Made by a program: the position numbers and the translations under genes. This document shows positions 10,863 through 20,522 of a DNA stretch of 39,659 bases, piece after piece (the stretch's first letter is position 1; each line of letters begins with the position of its first letter). The stretch comes from Lactifluus volemus (taxonomy: Eukaryota > Basidiomycota > Agaricomycetes > Russulales > Russulaceae). Under the pieces are notes generated by a model that saw nothing but the letters and a program-made list of their open reading frames with translations, ran no database searches and was not told the DNA's origin. The stretch spans positions 1 through 39,659 of the forward strand of contig WTXI01000323.1 of assembly GCA_022376515.1 (NCBI GenBank), given 5' to 3'.

Positions 10863-11248
10863 TGTTGGAGATCGGACATAAGCCAGCCCTAAAGTGGCTG
10901 CGCACGGACCATCGACGACAGATCGTCGAATTCGCTAGTCTATCCTTTTTCAACCGCTTGGTACTTTACTAGGGGCTCTGATGCCCACTTTTAATTTTTT
11001 CGAGTACCTTCGACTCCACTATAGCCCCTCCTCGTATTCACATTGCACATACGACACCATGAGCATATAAGCCCCCGCCTGGTGGGGCAACACCTCAGCG
11101 TTTCCATTTCCTCGCGCTGAGGTGAGTATCTTTATCTTTTTTCTTGTAGCTGCAGTAAAACTTATTGACTACTTGTTTAGTTAAACTATAACAGGTTAGC
11201 TACAAATACCAGCGTTTCCATTTCCTCGCGCTGAGTTAAACTATAACA
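10863..11248 (+). repeat. 5' LTR of the copia element
   Basis: This is a 386-bp LTR beginning TGTTGGAG and ending CTATAACA. A TATA-like CATATAA is at 11064-11070. The 26-bp block CAGCG...CTGAG occurs twice (11096-11121 and 11210-11235). The 15-bp LTR terminus AGTTAAACTATAACA is present a second time internally (11179-11193 and 11234-11248), so the 3' part of the LTR grew by a short tandem duplication. CTCAGCG/CGCTGAG forms a 7-bp stem at 11094-11121. Confidence 0.95.
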
Positions 11249-11307
11249 GATTACGAGACCCGAGTCTCTAGCTAAGTCCACCCACGCTGTCTCCCATCAC
11301 ACGTAGC
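11249..11307 (+). promoter_or_regulatory. copia leader and presumed primer-binding site
   Basis: The bases right after the 5' LTR, GATTACGAGACCCGAGTC, should include the primer-binding site. They do not show the TGGTATCAGAGC type complementary to the 3' end of initiator tRNA-Met. They contain a perfect GAGAC-CCGA-GTCTC hairpin at 11255-11268. Priming by an internal tRNA fragment, as in Drosophila copia, is possible but not shown. The Gag start codon follows at 11308. Confidence 0.4.
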
Positions 11308-14300
11308 ATGAGCCAAGCCGCCGCACAACACGCCGCGGACCCAGACCCAGCCGACGACGACGCTGTCGCCGGTCCTGCCGGTTCTCTCCATGGCTCCGTC
11401 CATGATTCCGCTCATGACTCCGTTCATGGTTCCGTCCACGGTTCAGCTCATGGTTCCGCCTATGGCTCTCCTCATGGCTCTGCTCGTGCTTCCGCGTTAT
11501 CCTCGGTAGCCAGCACCCCATCGCTCTTTCGGCCATACGGTTTTCCGCCCGTGCATCAACCCGATGCGATGCACCAACCCGATGCGATCCCACCAGTGCA
11601 ACGCCCGGGCGCAATCCCATGGGCACGCCATCAACCTATTGTTCCACCAGTCCACCCGCCTCAAGGAGTTCCGCCGGCTCACCTACCTCCTGTACTTCCA
11701 CCGGCTCATTTCCCTCCTGCGGTACCTGGCCCAGCGGTTATATCGCAACGCTACGATATTCCGCCGCTCGAACAAGACGGCAGCAATTTTTTGGTGTGGC
11801 GTTTCCATATGCACGTTGTCTTGAGGAGTTACAGGCTCCTGACTGTCCTCAACGATCCGCGCCCTCACCCGTTGATCTATCCAGCCGAAGCTGCTGCATG
11901 GGATGAAAAAGACCAGCAGGCCTTCTCGCTTATCGCTCTGTCTCTCACCGGCGAGCCTGCCCATCTAATCTTCCATGCTCAGACAGCTAAGGAGTGTCTC
12001 GACTGCCTCTCTGCGCGTTTCGAGGGTCGAGGGGGCCACAAGCTCTCTCAGCTGATGACCCGCCTTTTCAGTACCCCTCTCAACGACGCCGAGCCCCTCG
12101 AACCGCAAATCAACGCGATGATCGACGCTTCCCACCGTCTTGCCGAAGCCGGATCTCCGTTCACGGACCAGCAGATTGCTCACGCGATAACCAACGCCCT
12201 CTCCCCTTCTCACCAAATGCTCAAAGTCGTACTCAATAACCTCAACCCTCTTGATCAGACGGCAGAGAACATCAAACTTCGCATTCTAACAGACGAAGAT
12301 TCTCGCATCCATGAATCTGGGGACGGCGCAGCCGCGTTCTATGCTAAGGCTGCCAAGAAGGGCAAGGACGGCAAGAAGAAATCGGAGAAAAAGGACACAG
12401 ACAAAGACAAAGGAAAAGGGGAGCGCAACAAACGCAAAGACCAGAAGAAGAAGTGTACACACTGCAACTTCACCGGTCACGACGTCAGCGAATGCTGGAA
12501 ACTGAAGGCGCAAAAGGAAAAAGAAGCGAAAGCCGCAACCGCGACAACCTCAACGTCGCAGACCACGCCATCAACTTCCGCGCCTGCCCCCGCGTCCGCA
12601 AAAGTTGCGATAGCCTCAACCGACGAGGAAGTCTTCCTCTACTCCGCTCACACTTCCCCTGCGCTCCTCGAATCTTGGATTCTTGATTCCGGAGCGTCTC
12701 GTACGATGTCATGCAACCGCTCTTGGTTCACCCATTTCACCCCTCTCTCCGTTCCCATAAAAGTGACGCTTGGCGATGCACGGTCCATCCTCGCGACTGG
12801 CGTAGGCCGCGTGCACGTCCGCATGCGCGCTGACGACCGCTGGAGAAGTGCTATCCTCCAGGAAGTTCTTTTTGTGCCCGAGCTCCATGGGAACCTCCTC
12901 TCTGTCTCTTATCTCACGCAACGTGGTGCTAGTCTCCTCTTCACTGATGATTCTTGCTCTCTTCGAGACAAATCTGGTGTCACTACATGCCAAGGCCACA
13001 TGTCCGCTAATCTGTACATTATGGACATTCGGACCATCGTCTCCGAGAAAATCCGCATCGCCACGGTCACTACTTTCCCGCGCGAAGATGAAAATCCTCC
13101 CGCGCCCGACCAAATCGCCCTCCTCAGTGAGGATGCTGGATCCTCGGCCACACTGGCTGTATGGCACCGAAGACTCGGACACGTTAGCAACGAAACCATA
13201 GTGAGAATGGTAGACAAAGGGATAGTGCAAGGGATGGTGATAAATGGGCCTACGAGTACGTCTGCGATCTGTGAGCCATGCCTCACCGGAAAACAAGCCC
13301 GGATCGATATCTCGAAGACGACCCACACGCGCGCTACTGAAATTCTCGGCCGCGTTTTTTCGGATATCTGCGGCAAACTTCCGACTCGATCCCGTCAAGG
13401 TTTCGAATATTTCGCGACGTTCACCAATGACTCGACCCGAAAAGTTTCCGTTGTCGGACTGAAGCTCAAATCCGACCTTCTCCAAAACCTGAAGGCTTTC
13501 GTCGCTCGTGTGAGCGCGAGACCGGTAAAAACGTCAAAATATTACGTTCCGACGGCGGAGGTGAATATACTGGGAAGGTACCTACTAAGTATTTCGTCGA
13601 GAAAGGTATCAAGCAGGAAATCACTACCGCTGATACCCCCGAACATAACGGGGTCTCGGAGCGCATGAACCATACGCTCCTTGACAAGGTTCGAACGATG
13701 CTTGCTGATGCCAACCTCCCCGAGTCGTTTTGGTATGACGCCATCGAATACGCCGCCGTCTTACACAACTGCCTGCCCACCAGCTCCCTCCCTGACCTGA
13801 CCCCGGAGGAAGCCTGGAGTGGCAACAAACCTGACGTCTCCCGCCTTCGCATTTTTGGTTGCCCCGCGCATATGCACGTGCCCAAGGATCACCGCTCAAA
13901 GCTCTCTTCTCATTCCCAGCAGTGCACCTTCCTTGGCCTTGCATCGAACTACAAAGCCTTCAGATTAATTCATCGCCCCTCGCACAAGATTTACAACTCT
14001 CGCGACGTTGTTTTCGACGAAGGGGGGCCCACTCACGAACGTGTCATCATCGACGAAAACGACGACGAAAACGATAGCGAGAACGATGCACCAGCTCCCG
14101 CGCCCGTACCGCGCGACTCTCCTACACTCGAATCACGCCCAAAACGTGTCACCCACGCACCTGCTCGCAACGACGACCCTCGTTATGAAATTAGCGCGTA
14201 CAATCGCCGACCCCCCGTGCGCGTTAGCGTCGCCGAAACCAAATTCGATAGTGACCCGCGCACTTTCGATGAGGCCATGGCACGACCCGACGCTGCCGAA

Positions 14301-15797
14301 TGGGTATCTGCCTGCGATAACGAACGCGAAGCTTTTGAGCAGATGGGTGTCTTCGAAATCGTCCCTCGTCCCCGCGATCACAAGATTGTGGGCAGCCGGT
14401 GGGTTTTCCGCGTCAAGCGTGGCCCTGACGGGACGATCCAAAAGTACAAGGCCCGTGTAGTTGCTCAAGGGTTCACGCAAGTCGAGGGCATTGACTTCGA
14501 CGAGACGTTCGCCCCAGTCGCGAAACTTGCTTCCCTCCGCGCGATTCTCGCGATTGCCGCGGAGAGGGACCTTGAGCTCCACCAAATGGACGTCAAGTCG
14601 GCATACCTTAACGGCGTGCTCAAGGAGGAGATCTTCATGAATCCCCCTCCTGGCTTCAACGTCCCCAACGGCATGGTTCTTCGACTCCGCAAGGCTGTCT
14701 ATGGCACCAAACAGGGTGGACGTGTCTGGTACGAGAACATTAGAGCGAGACTGACCGCTATGGGATATCGCAGTACACATTCTGACCACGCGATCTTCAC
14801 TCGTTCCTCTGACAAAGACATGTCTATCATTGCTCTGTATGTCGACGACATCACCCTTGCCTCTACCAGCTTGCAGGAAATCGAACGCGACAAAGCGCTC
14901 CTATGCCAGCACTACGAGATGACCGACTTAGGAAATCTCACGTGGATCCTCGGCATGCACGTCACCCGCGATCGTACCGCCGGGTGGATTTCTCTCTCGC
15001 AAGAAAAGTACCTAAACGACATCTTAGATCGTTTTGGGAAATCTACTGTCCGTCCCATCTCCACCCCTGCCCTTGCTAACGAGCACCTTCGCAAGTTGGC
15101 TCAATCCGAGTCTGACCCAAAGCCCTATCAAAGTGCTGTCGGGGCTCTGATGTACCCTATGCTGTGCACCCGTCCTGACCTAGCCTACGCCGTCGGAGCG
15201 CTCGGACGCCACAATGCCACCCCCGGCGCATCTCACTTTCATTCTCTCGATCGTGTTTTTAAATATTTACGAGGATCGTCTGACCTCCGCCTCATCTATC
15301 GATGCGGAACCCCTGACGGCACTGTCCTACGCGGTTTTGTGGACGCTGACTGGGCTAGCGATATCAACGATCGGAAATCCACCTCCGGTTTCGTCTTTAT
15401 GCTTGCAGGGGGTGCCATCAGTTGGGGATCGAAGAAGCAATCGTCGGTCGCGCTCTCGAGCACCGAAGCCGAGTACATCGCCGTCGCTTACGCTACCAAG
15501 GAAGCCGTATGGCTGCGTCGCTTCCTCAGCGAACTTGGCATCGACGTCGCCTCACCTACCGTCCTCCGTGTCGACAATCAGTCCGCGATTTCCATCGCGC
15601 GGAACCCCGAGTTCCATGATCGCATGAAGCACATTGACTTGCGATATCACTTCTTGCGCGAGAAGGTTGCCGCCGGAGACATTGACTTGTCGTATATTCC
15701 GACGGACGACCAACTTGCTGATATTTTTACGAAGGGCTTAGTGCGAGAAAAGCATAGCCGCCTCACGCGCGAACTTGGCTTGCACTTCAAGGTCTGA
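11308..15797 (+). pseudogene. copia gag-pol polyprotein with one frameshift in integrase
   Basis: The ATG at 11308 opens a Gag with a HGS-repeat and proline-rich N-terminus. A CCHC zinc knuckle (CTHCNFTGHDVSEC) lies at about residue 383, then the aspartic protease motif DSGAS at about residue 460. The HHCC domain begins near 13164 (HRRLGH ... CEPC) and the integrase core follows, with catalytic Asp in FSDICG and FTNDST. A single-base deletion near 13511 moves the frame before the DGGGEY block that carries the catalytic context and the later Glu region. The second frame then runs to the stop at 15795-15797 and contains reverse transcriptase (QMDVKSAYLNG; YVDD at 14838-14849) and RNase H (DADWASD; SSTEAEYIA). 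The ATG at 13665 is internal to integrase and not a true start. The frameshift lies inside a catalytic domain and has no slippery site, so it is read as damage rather than programmed recoding. Confidence 0.93.
11389..11484 (+). repeat. 12-bp tandem repeats encoding HGS units in Gag
   Basis: There are eight consecutive 12-bp units of the type CATGGCTCCGTC, each encoding His-Gly-Ser plus Val, Ala or Pro. Some units are varied to His-Asp-Ser or Tyr-Gly-Ser. The reading frame is kept in all eight. Repeat number probably varies between element copies. No function is known to me for such a histidine-rich Gag tail. Confidence 0.85.
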
Positions 15798-15804
15798 GGG
15801 GGTG
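15797..15804 (+). promoter_or_regulatory. polypurine tract of the copia element
   Basis: The run AGGGGG followed by TG directly precedes the 3' LTR and overlaps the last base of the gag-pol stop codon. This is the expected place and composition for the plus-strand primer of reverse transcription. Confidence 0.75.
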
Positions 15805-16190
15805 TGTTGGAGATCGGACATAAGCCAGCCCTAAAGTGGCTGCGCACGGACCATCGACGACAGATCGTCGAATTCGCTAGTCTATCCTTTTTCAACCGCT
15901 TGGTACTTTACTAGGGGCTCTGATGCCCACTTTTAATTTTTTCGAGTACCTTCGACTCCACTATAGCCCCTCCTCATATTCACATTGCACATACGACACC
16001 ATGAGCATATAAGCCCCCGCCTGGCGGGGCAACACCTCAGCGTTTCCATTTCCTCGCGCTGAGGTGAGTATCTTTATCTTTTTTCTTGTAGCTGCAGTAA
16101 AACTTATCGACTACTTGTTTAGTTAAACTATAACAGGTTAGCTACGAATACCAGCGTTTCCATTTCCTCGCGCTGAGTTAAACTATAACA
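15805..16190 (+). repeat. 3' LTR of the copia element
   Basis: This LTR is 386 bp, the same length as the 5' LTR. Four substitutions separate the two: TCGTA/TCATA, GGTGGG/GGCGGG, ATTGAC/ATCGAC and TACAAA/TACGAA (5' LTR given first). Each is a CpG in one LTR and TpG or CpA in the other. The LTR is followed directly by the right copy of CACGG and the rest of the CHAT gene. Confidence 0.95.
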
Positions 16191-16195
16191 CACGG
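16191..16195 (+). repeat. target site duplication, right (CACGG)
   Basis: This is an exact repeat of 10858-10862, immediately after the 3' LTR terminus AACA. Reading resumes in the CHAT frame after it (GNLERGK). Confidence 0.95.
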
Positions 16196-16607
16196 AAATT
16201 TAGAACGAGGGAAGCCACTCGATGCATCCCTCCGGCTGTATGGAGGCGAGCCGCTTACGCTACTCGACATTGTGCGCTCTCGACTTCCCTCAGCTGAATT
16301 TGCGTTCCTTTCAGCTTGTCACACTGCTGAGCCGACTGAGGAAAGCATTGATGACGAGGCACTCCACCTTACTGCAGCAATGCAATATTGTGGATTTCGG
16401 AGTGTGGTTGGGACAATGTGGGCGACGATGGATCAAGGTGGAGAAACTCTAATTCAAGATTTCTACAAGATTCTGCTTTCAAGCGATGAACCAGGAGTAC
16501 CGTATCATGAGAGATCGGCTCGGGCACTTCGGGATGCAGTGAGGAATCTGCGGAGAGAAGGAGCATCGTTGGAGCGATGGGTGAATTATGTGCATTATGG
16601 CGCATGA

Positions 16608-17084
16608 TTAGGAGGACAGTATCTGTAAGTCATTGAATTCTGTCTGTCCGTGGTATACGAAACATTGAACCCAGACTAAATTAGTGCAAGGACAGCCCTG
16701 TCGCTGCCTTCGTAACCACGTTCTCACCTTCTCTTCGTGTGCGTCGCTTCATCTTCTCTCATACATTCCCGTCGTCGTCAAGCCCTTGGACCGCCCGCCA
16801 TCCCTCGCTCTGTGGTCTGCACTACATTGTCACCTTGATTTAACCCCGGGCCCAGTTCTACTGTCGCCTTCATAGCAGGGTGAGGCGATAGCGCACAGTG
16901 CATAGCCGAGGGATATTTGGGCGTACAATACCCCTCACACCAAATTATTGCATAGTTGACCTCCATGTATTCTATATCCAACGTCGGATAAGTGTGAAAC
17001 GATAATGTACATGAACCCTATGCTTTGGTATACGTTTAGTCTGGGATAGATTCATACTGTTACAGTTAGGGCACAGAGATAACC
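16608..17084. other. intergenic between CHAT copy B and the DUF202-like gene
   Basis: This is the convergent 3' ends of the CHAT gene (plus) and the DUF202-like gene (minus). It aligns with 5551-5983 of copy A but carries about 60 extra bases around 17010-17080. No coding region is visible. Confidence 0.5.
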
Positions 17085-17661
17085 TCACAACTCCATAACG
17101 AGCACAAACAGTGCTATCTCGGTTCCGGCGACGACAAACGCGACGAGAGCGACAATGTTTCCCGCCGTCACGAATGGCCGCCCAAATGATTGCTTGTGCT
17201 CCTGACCGACAGTGGGGATCGCCAATGAACTCGGCGTGTCATCAGCATCGTCCGTGTCTGCTATGTCGTATCGTGCATAGCGTGCGCGGAAAAATGCGCA
17301 GACGCACAAAAGAAAGGCAAGAACGGCATATACTATGCCGACTACGACCATGACCGAAAAAAATACGTGCGATGAATGATTGCGACATGACTGGAGTAAA
17401 CAAAAATGAGATGAGAAAAGACGCACTGCGATAAAATAGGCGGTCAAAGAGTCTGAGGACTGTCAGAGAAAAACCCAAGTTTCCGAGTGCGGTTCGCATA
17501 TACGCGCCATTGTAAGTGCGTTGGCTTGCGCGTAATTCGGTGAGTCGGTCTACGTCTTCAACAAGATAGGAGTGCGCGCGGTGGCCTCTTCGAAACTTTG
17601 AGAGACAAGCTGAGATGCAAGAAAGATTTTGGACTCACTGATACCTGTGACGCCCCGACAT
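17085..17661 (-). CDS. DUF202-like small membrane protein
   Basis: A three-exon model fits: 17661-17639, 17587-17427 and 17341-17085. The 441 nt encode 146 residues. The protein has a soluble start (GHRAHSYLVEDVDRLTELRA), the segment QRTYNGAYMRTALG, a first membrane helix (FYRIGIVYAVLAFLLCVCAF), a hydrophilic loop rich in Asp, and a last helix (GNIVALVAFVVAGTEIALFV). The RxxQRTYNGAYMRT block followed by two helices is what I associate with fungal DUF202 proteins, a family related to the Vtc1 membrane subunit. The family call is from memory. The second intron (17426-17342, 85 nt) is needed to join the two conserved blocks and has GTGCGT/GTAG ends. The first acceptor (TTCGAAG) is weaker and is chosen because it keeps the frame. 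The gene is divergent to OXA1 with 279 bases between start codons. Copy A has a stop in the last exon. Confidence 0.65.
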
Positions 17662-17940
17662 TACGACACTTTCATTGAAGCTGAGCGCGACCGTGAAACC
17701 TTGCGTAAAGCGGTGGGATGGACGGCTATTAGCTAAGCGAACTCCCGGAAATCCAGCGACGGGCCGGTGTCGAGCACGTAAGTACGTTTTTCTTCGAAAC
17801 CACAAGCCTTCATCGCTGTCTCGCTTTCAACTTGGACGCGTCACCTAAGAGCTGGCGAGAATCATCGCTCTCTGTCAAGGGTCCTGAGACGTTTTTTTGA
17901 TCCCAAAAGTCCCTTCAGGGTCACCTAGTAGTCTGCTGTT
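17662..17940. promoter_or_regulatory. divergent promoter between DUF202-like gene and OXA1
   Basis: There are only 279 bases between the two start codons, so both genes must share regulatory DNA. The counterpart 6576-6826 in copy A keeps the blocks GGACGGCTATTAGCTAAGCG and TTCTCGCTTTC-type pyrimidine runs. No clear TATA box is seen on either strand. Co-regulation is inference. Confidence 0.5.
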
Positions 17941-19374
17941 ATGTTGTCGAGGCTTCGATGCGTCGGGACAAGGTGCGCTGCAATTCATTATTGAACAAGC
18001 TCACATTTCATGATTTTTTCTCAGGTCGACACAGCGTTATATTCCATCTTCATCGGTGCAACTGCGGTCGCAGGTGTGTCCATTGTTGTCTCGCTGTCTT
18101 GGCATAGACCGCTGAACGCATGCCAGCGCGTCGGTCCTTACCCTTATCCACAACGAATGCAGCCATTACTCGCGACACGAAGCATATGGCTCTTCTCAAA
18201 ACAGGCTGATGCTGCACCTCCTGCGGCTGCGCCACCATCCACCGTCGCCTCTGAACTTGTTGATCTGCCAGAGACAGCATCCGAGGCGTCAGTTACACCA
18301 TGGACACCTACCGCGGATGCAGTCCTTTCAGACGCTACCGCGCAAGTTTCTTCTTTTCCACAGCCTGAAATCCTTGACACAGCTGCAGCACTCGCGCCGC
18401 TCCAATACGGTGACCTCGCGCTGCTCGGGCTTTCCGGATGGTCGCCTGCTGGACTGTCTTCATGGATGCTCGAGCTCGTCAACGTCTCCACCGGCCTTCC
18501 CTGGTTCCACACCATTGTTGCGGGAACATTCCTCTCCCGTCTGTTGCTCCTCCCCTTCTCAGTCAAACAGCTTCGCAATTCCGCCTCGCTCGCGCCGTAC
18601 CAGCCACGTCTGCTCGAACTCAAGGATGAGTTCAACCGAGCGTATGCGGCCGGGGACCAGCTCGCTGTGCAGCGCATCGCCCTCAAGCAACGTAGCTTGT
18701 ACGCGGAGTCGGGCGTGAGCATGGTGCCCATGTTGTTGATGCCGTTCTTGCAGTTACCTGTCACGCTCGGGATGTTTTTCTGCATCAAGCGCTTATGCGC
18801 TCTCCCTCTTGAGCAGCTTCATTGGAGCGGGGTCTCATTCCTGCCTGACCTCACCGTCCCAGACCCGTACTATATACTGCCGATTGCTTCTGCGGTGCTC
18901 ATAAATCTGCAACTCGCGGTAGGCGCTATGTTGATCAATCTTCCCTTTTTACTGATACCACCCCATTATCCGTAGGTCAGCGCAAGCGATATGATAGCGA
19001 CGGCAGAGCGCACGACCGCAGCCCACATGATCAACGCTTTCCGCGTGGTCTCAATCGTCTCCATCCCGTTCTTCGGACACTTCCCATCTGTAAATACTCC
19101 ACACCATCCATTCCTCTCTCGTGGTTTCAATCATTGACTATCCTCCTTCCAGGGCCTCAATCTGTACATCTTAACGGGTATGGTCGCGATGCTCATGCAA
19201 ACATCCATCCTGAAACTGGACGCCGTTCGGCGGATATTACGCATCCCACTCCGGTCAAAAGATATGGTCGTGGAGCCCGTGAAGTTCAAGGAGTCCATCG
19301 ATCACCTGAAAAAGTGGTTCCGCGAACAAAATCGAATCGCGCAGGAGCGTGCCCAGAAAGGTAGGAAGTGGTGA
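17941..19374 (+). CDS. OXA1: mitochondrial inner membrane insertase OXA1
   Basis: The proposed exons are 17941-17972, 18108-18918, 18976-19089 and 19153-19374, together 1179 nt and 392 residues. The product is an Oxa1/YidC/Alb3 family insertase, which puts mitochondrially made and imported proteins into the inner membrane. The N-terminus (MLSRLRCVGTRPL...) is rich in Arg and lacks acids, as expected for a transit peptide. Family blocks are VSTGLPWFHTIVAGTF, LLPFSVKQLRN, LAPYQPRLLELKDEFNRAYA, AESGVSMVPML, MFFCIKRLC and FLPDLTVPDPYYILPI. The C-terminus is a basic amphipathic tail (LKKWFREQNRIAQERAQ), as in Oxa1 proteins that bind the mitoribosome. Introns 2 and 3 (57 and 63 nt) are clear. The first intron is uncertain: an alternative acceptor at 18024 with ATG at 17958 would add a hydrophobic segment. 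Copy A holds only a dead 5' fragment of this gene. Confidence 0.87.
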
Positions 19375-20522
19375 GATGGGTGGTATATCGTACAGTATTA
19401 TTGGATAATTTTATCTAGACGACAATTCACCATTCCTCTTGCTTGATCCCAAAACGTGTAAGATTGGTTGGCTAGGATTGACAAGCGGGCTACTCTGCTG
19501 TTGCATTGCCGCGTGGGGCCTAGACAACATCTCCCATGTATCTCATCCAATCGAATGACCACAACCTTTTGCACGTTAATACCCTCCGCATGATTCGCGA
19601 AGCAGACACATAAAAGGTAGGCCATCCCTGTCCAGAAACTTTCTTAAGTGTGCCGCACTGATCAAGGACCAAGTGGCGCAAGTGGCGCATCTTTTCAGCA
19701 ACGCAAACAGGTCTGCCCTGTTGAAGACGGTGACGAGGTCTAGGAACCTGATGTGAGGGGGAGGGACGGAAGAGCCGTGCAAGATACCCCTTCCTCGAGG
19801 AGAGGCAAGCGGATTGAATCAGTGTGGTCTACTCAAAGTGGCGCGAAAATGTGAGTAATCTGAAGAAGTAGGTTAGCCAAATCCCCCCGTAGTGAGGATC
19901 GCAGGGACTGCGAGCAGGTGGTGGAGTATGGACGCTGCTCGGTGTTTCAAGTTAACGAAGGTCAGGTGGCGACTCGGAGACGTCTAAGGAAAGGGTCGTG
20001 TTTTCGGTGAAGGACTTCGGAAGGATGGATACCGGAGGAGAACGCGCGAAATTGAACGGGCTACAATCTCACGTCCATCATCGTTAGCCATCTGAGACAG
20101 TCAACTGATGAGGGGGACTTTTGAATAAACACCGCGGTTGACTCAATTCCCGTCACGTGCATCTTGGTCAGATGTAAACCCCTCCACACCTCCACCACAG
20201 CCACGGCCTCATGCTATCAACTCTCCTTTGGATCCCCGAAGAACTTTTTTTGCGACAAAATGTTATCTCCTTGCGAGGCGTAATGGGTGCCAGTCACGGG
20301 GATATTGCCCGTCTTTAGAATGATGGCACTTCGCTCTCTTACTGAGTAATACCTGACCGTGCCCCGTTTTGGATGGAGCTCTCAGGCTAAACACACGAAG
20401 GCCCTGCGATGGTGCCTTTGGCACCGATGTGCCACTACGTCTTGCCATGTTAAAGACTGCCGGTATCGCTGCAGATTTTTTTTTGAGAAACGCACAGTCT
20501 TGTCCCAGTCATTTGCCCTAAT
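19375..20522. other. no convincing gene; OXA1 3' region and zinc-finger gene upstream region
   Basis: Short open frames exist on both strands. The best minus-strand candidates (19398-19625, 19576-19782 and an ATG near 20090) could be chained by introns, but none shows a familiar motif. I therefore do not call a gene. The last 60 bases upstream of 20523 contain a T-run and a pyrimidine-rich leader compatible with a promoter. Confidence 0.4.

Larger units (their letters stand above)
10863..16190 (+). mobile_element. full-length Ty1/copia LTR retrotransposon, 5328 bp
   Basis: Two 386-bp LTRs starting TGTTGG and ending AACA flank one gag-pol unit with the copia domain order: Gag, zinc knuckle, protease, integrase, reverse transcriptase, RNase H. 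Integrase before reverse transcriptase defines Ty1/copia rather than gypsy. The element lies in the same orientation as the CHAT gene it disrupts. The LTRs differ at four positions (about 1%), so insertion is recent. One single-base frameshift in the integrase core prevents a full-length polyprotein, so this copy is probably non-autonomous now but could be mobilised by relatives. Confidence 0.96.
8078..16607 (+). pseudogene. TPR-CHAT protease-like protein, copy B, split by a copia element
   Basis: Exon 1 is 8078-8093 (METKK), the intron is 8094-8176, and the second exon is 8177-10862 continuing at 16196-16607 after the insertion. Removing the element and one target duplication gives 3114 nt, an uninterrupted 1037-residue protein. 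So this copy was intact until the insertion. The N-terminal ~600 residues are helical TPR-like repeats, then a linker with RAIETLERGRALLW, then the CHAT domain. The predicted catalytic His900 (VCHG) is the codon split off at 10858 and Cys942 (SACHT) lies at 16317-16319, so the element separates the dyad. As it stands, translation ends six codons into the LTR, giving a TPR protein without the Cys. The CHAT part is about 97% identical to copy A by eye, the TPR part perhaps 60-65%. Confidence 0.92.
7436..18295 (+). repeat. tandem segmental duplication, copy B (contains the retroelement)
   Basis: The left edge is TAGCGC at 7436, matching 1725. The right end of homology is near 18295, inside OXA1. 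After subtracting the 5328-bp retrotransposon and its 5-bp target duplication, the unit is about 5.5 kb, like copy A. This copy keeps the full OXA1 gene and an intact DUF202-like gene, so it contains the original 3' junction. The CHAT gene was also open until the retroelement arrived. Confidence 0.92.

Noticed and set aside
11297..11626. Arg/His/Asn-rich minus-strand open frame opposite Gag
   Set aside because: It is a mirror of the 12-bp HGS repeat on the plus strand, not an independent gene.
12709..13485. 258-codon minus-strand open frame inside the retroelement
   Set aside because: It is the antisense shadow of the GC-rich integrase region of gag-pol.
13665..15797. separate reverse-transcriptase gene starting at the ATG at 13665
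   Set aside because: Integrase sequence continues without a break upstream of this ATG in the same frame (RSDGGGEY block), so it is the downstream part of a frameshifted gag-pol and not its own gene.
19398..19782. minus-strand gene in the OXA1 to zinc-finger interval
   Set aside because: Two adjacent short frames look moderately protein-like, but no family is recognisable and no intron chain joins them convincingly.
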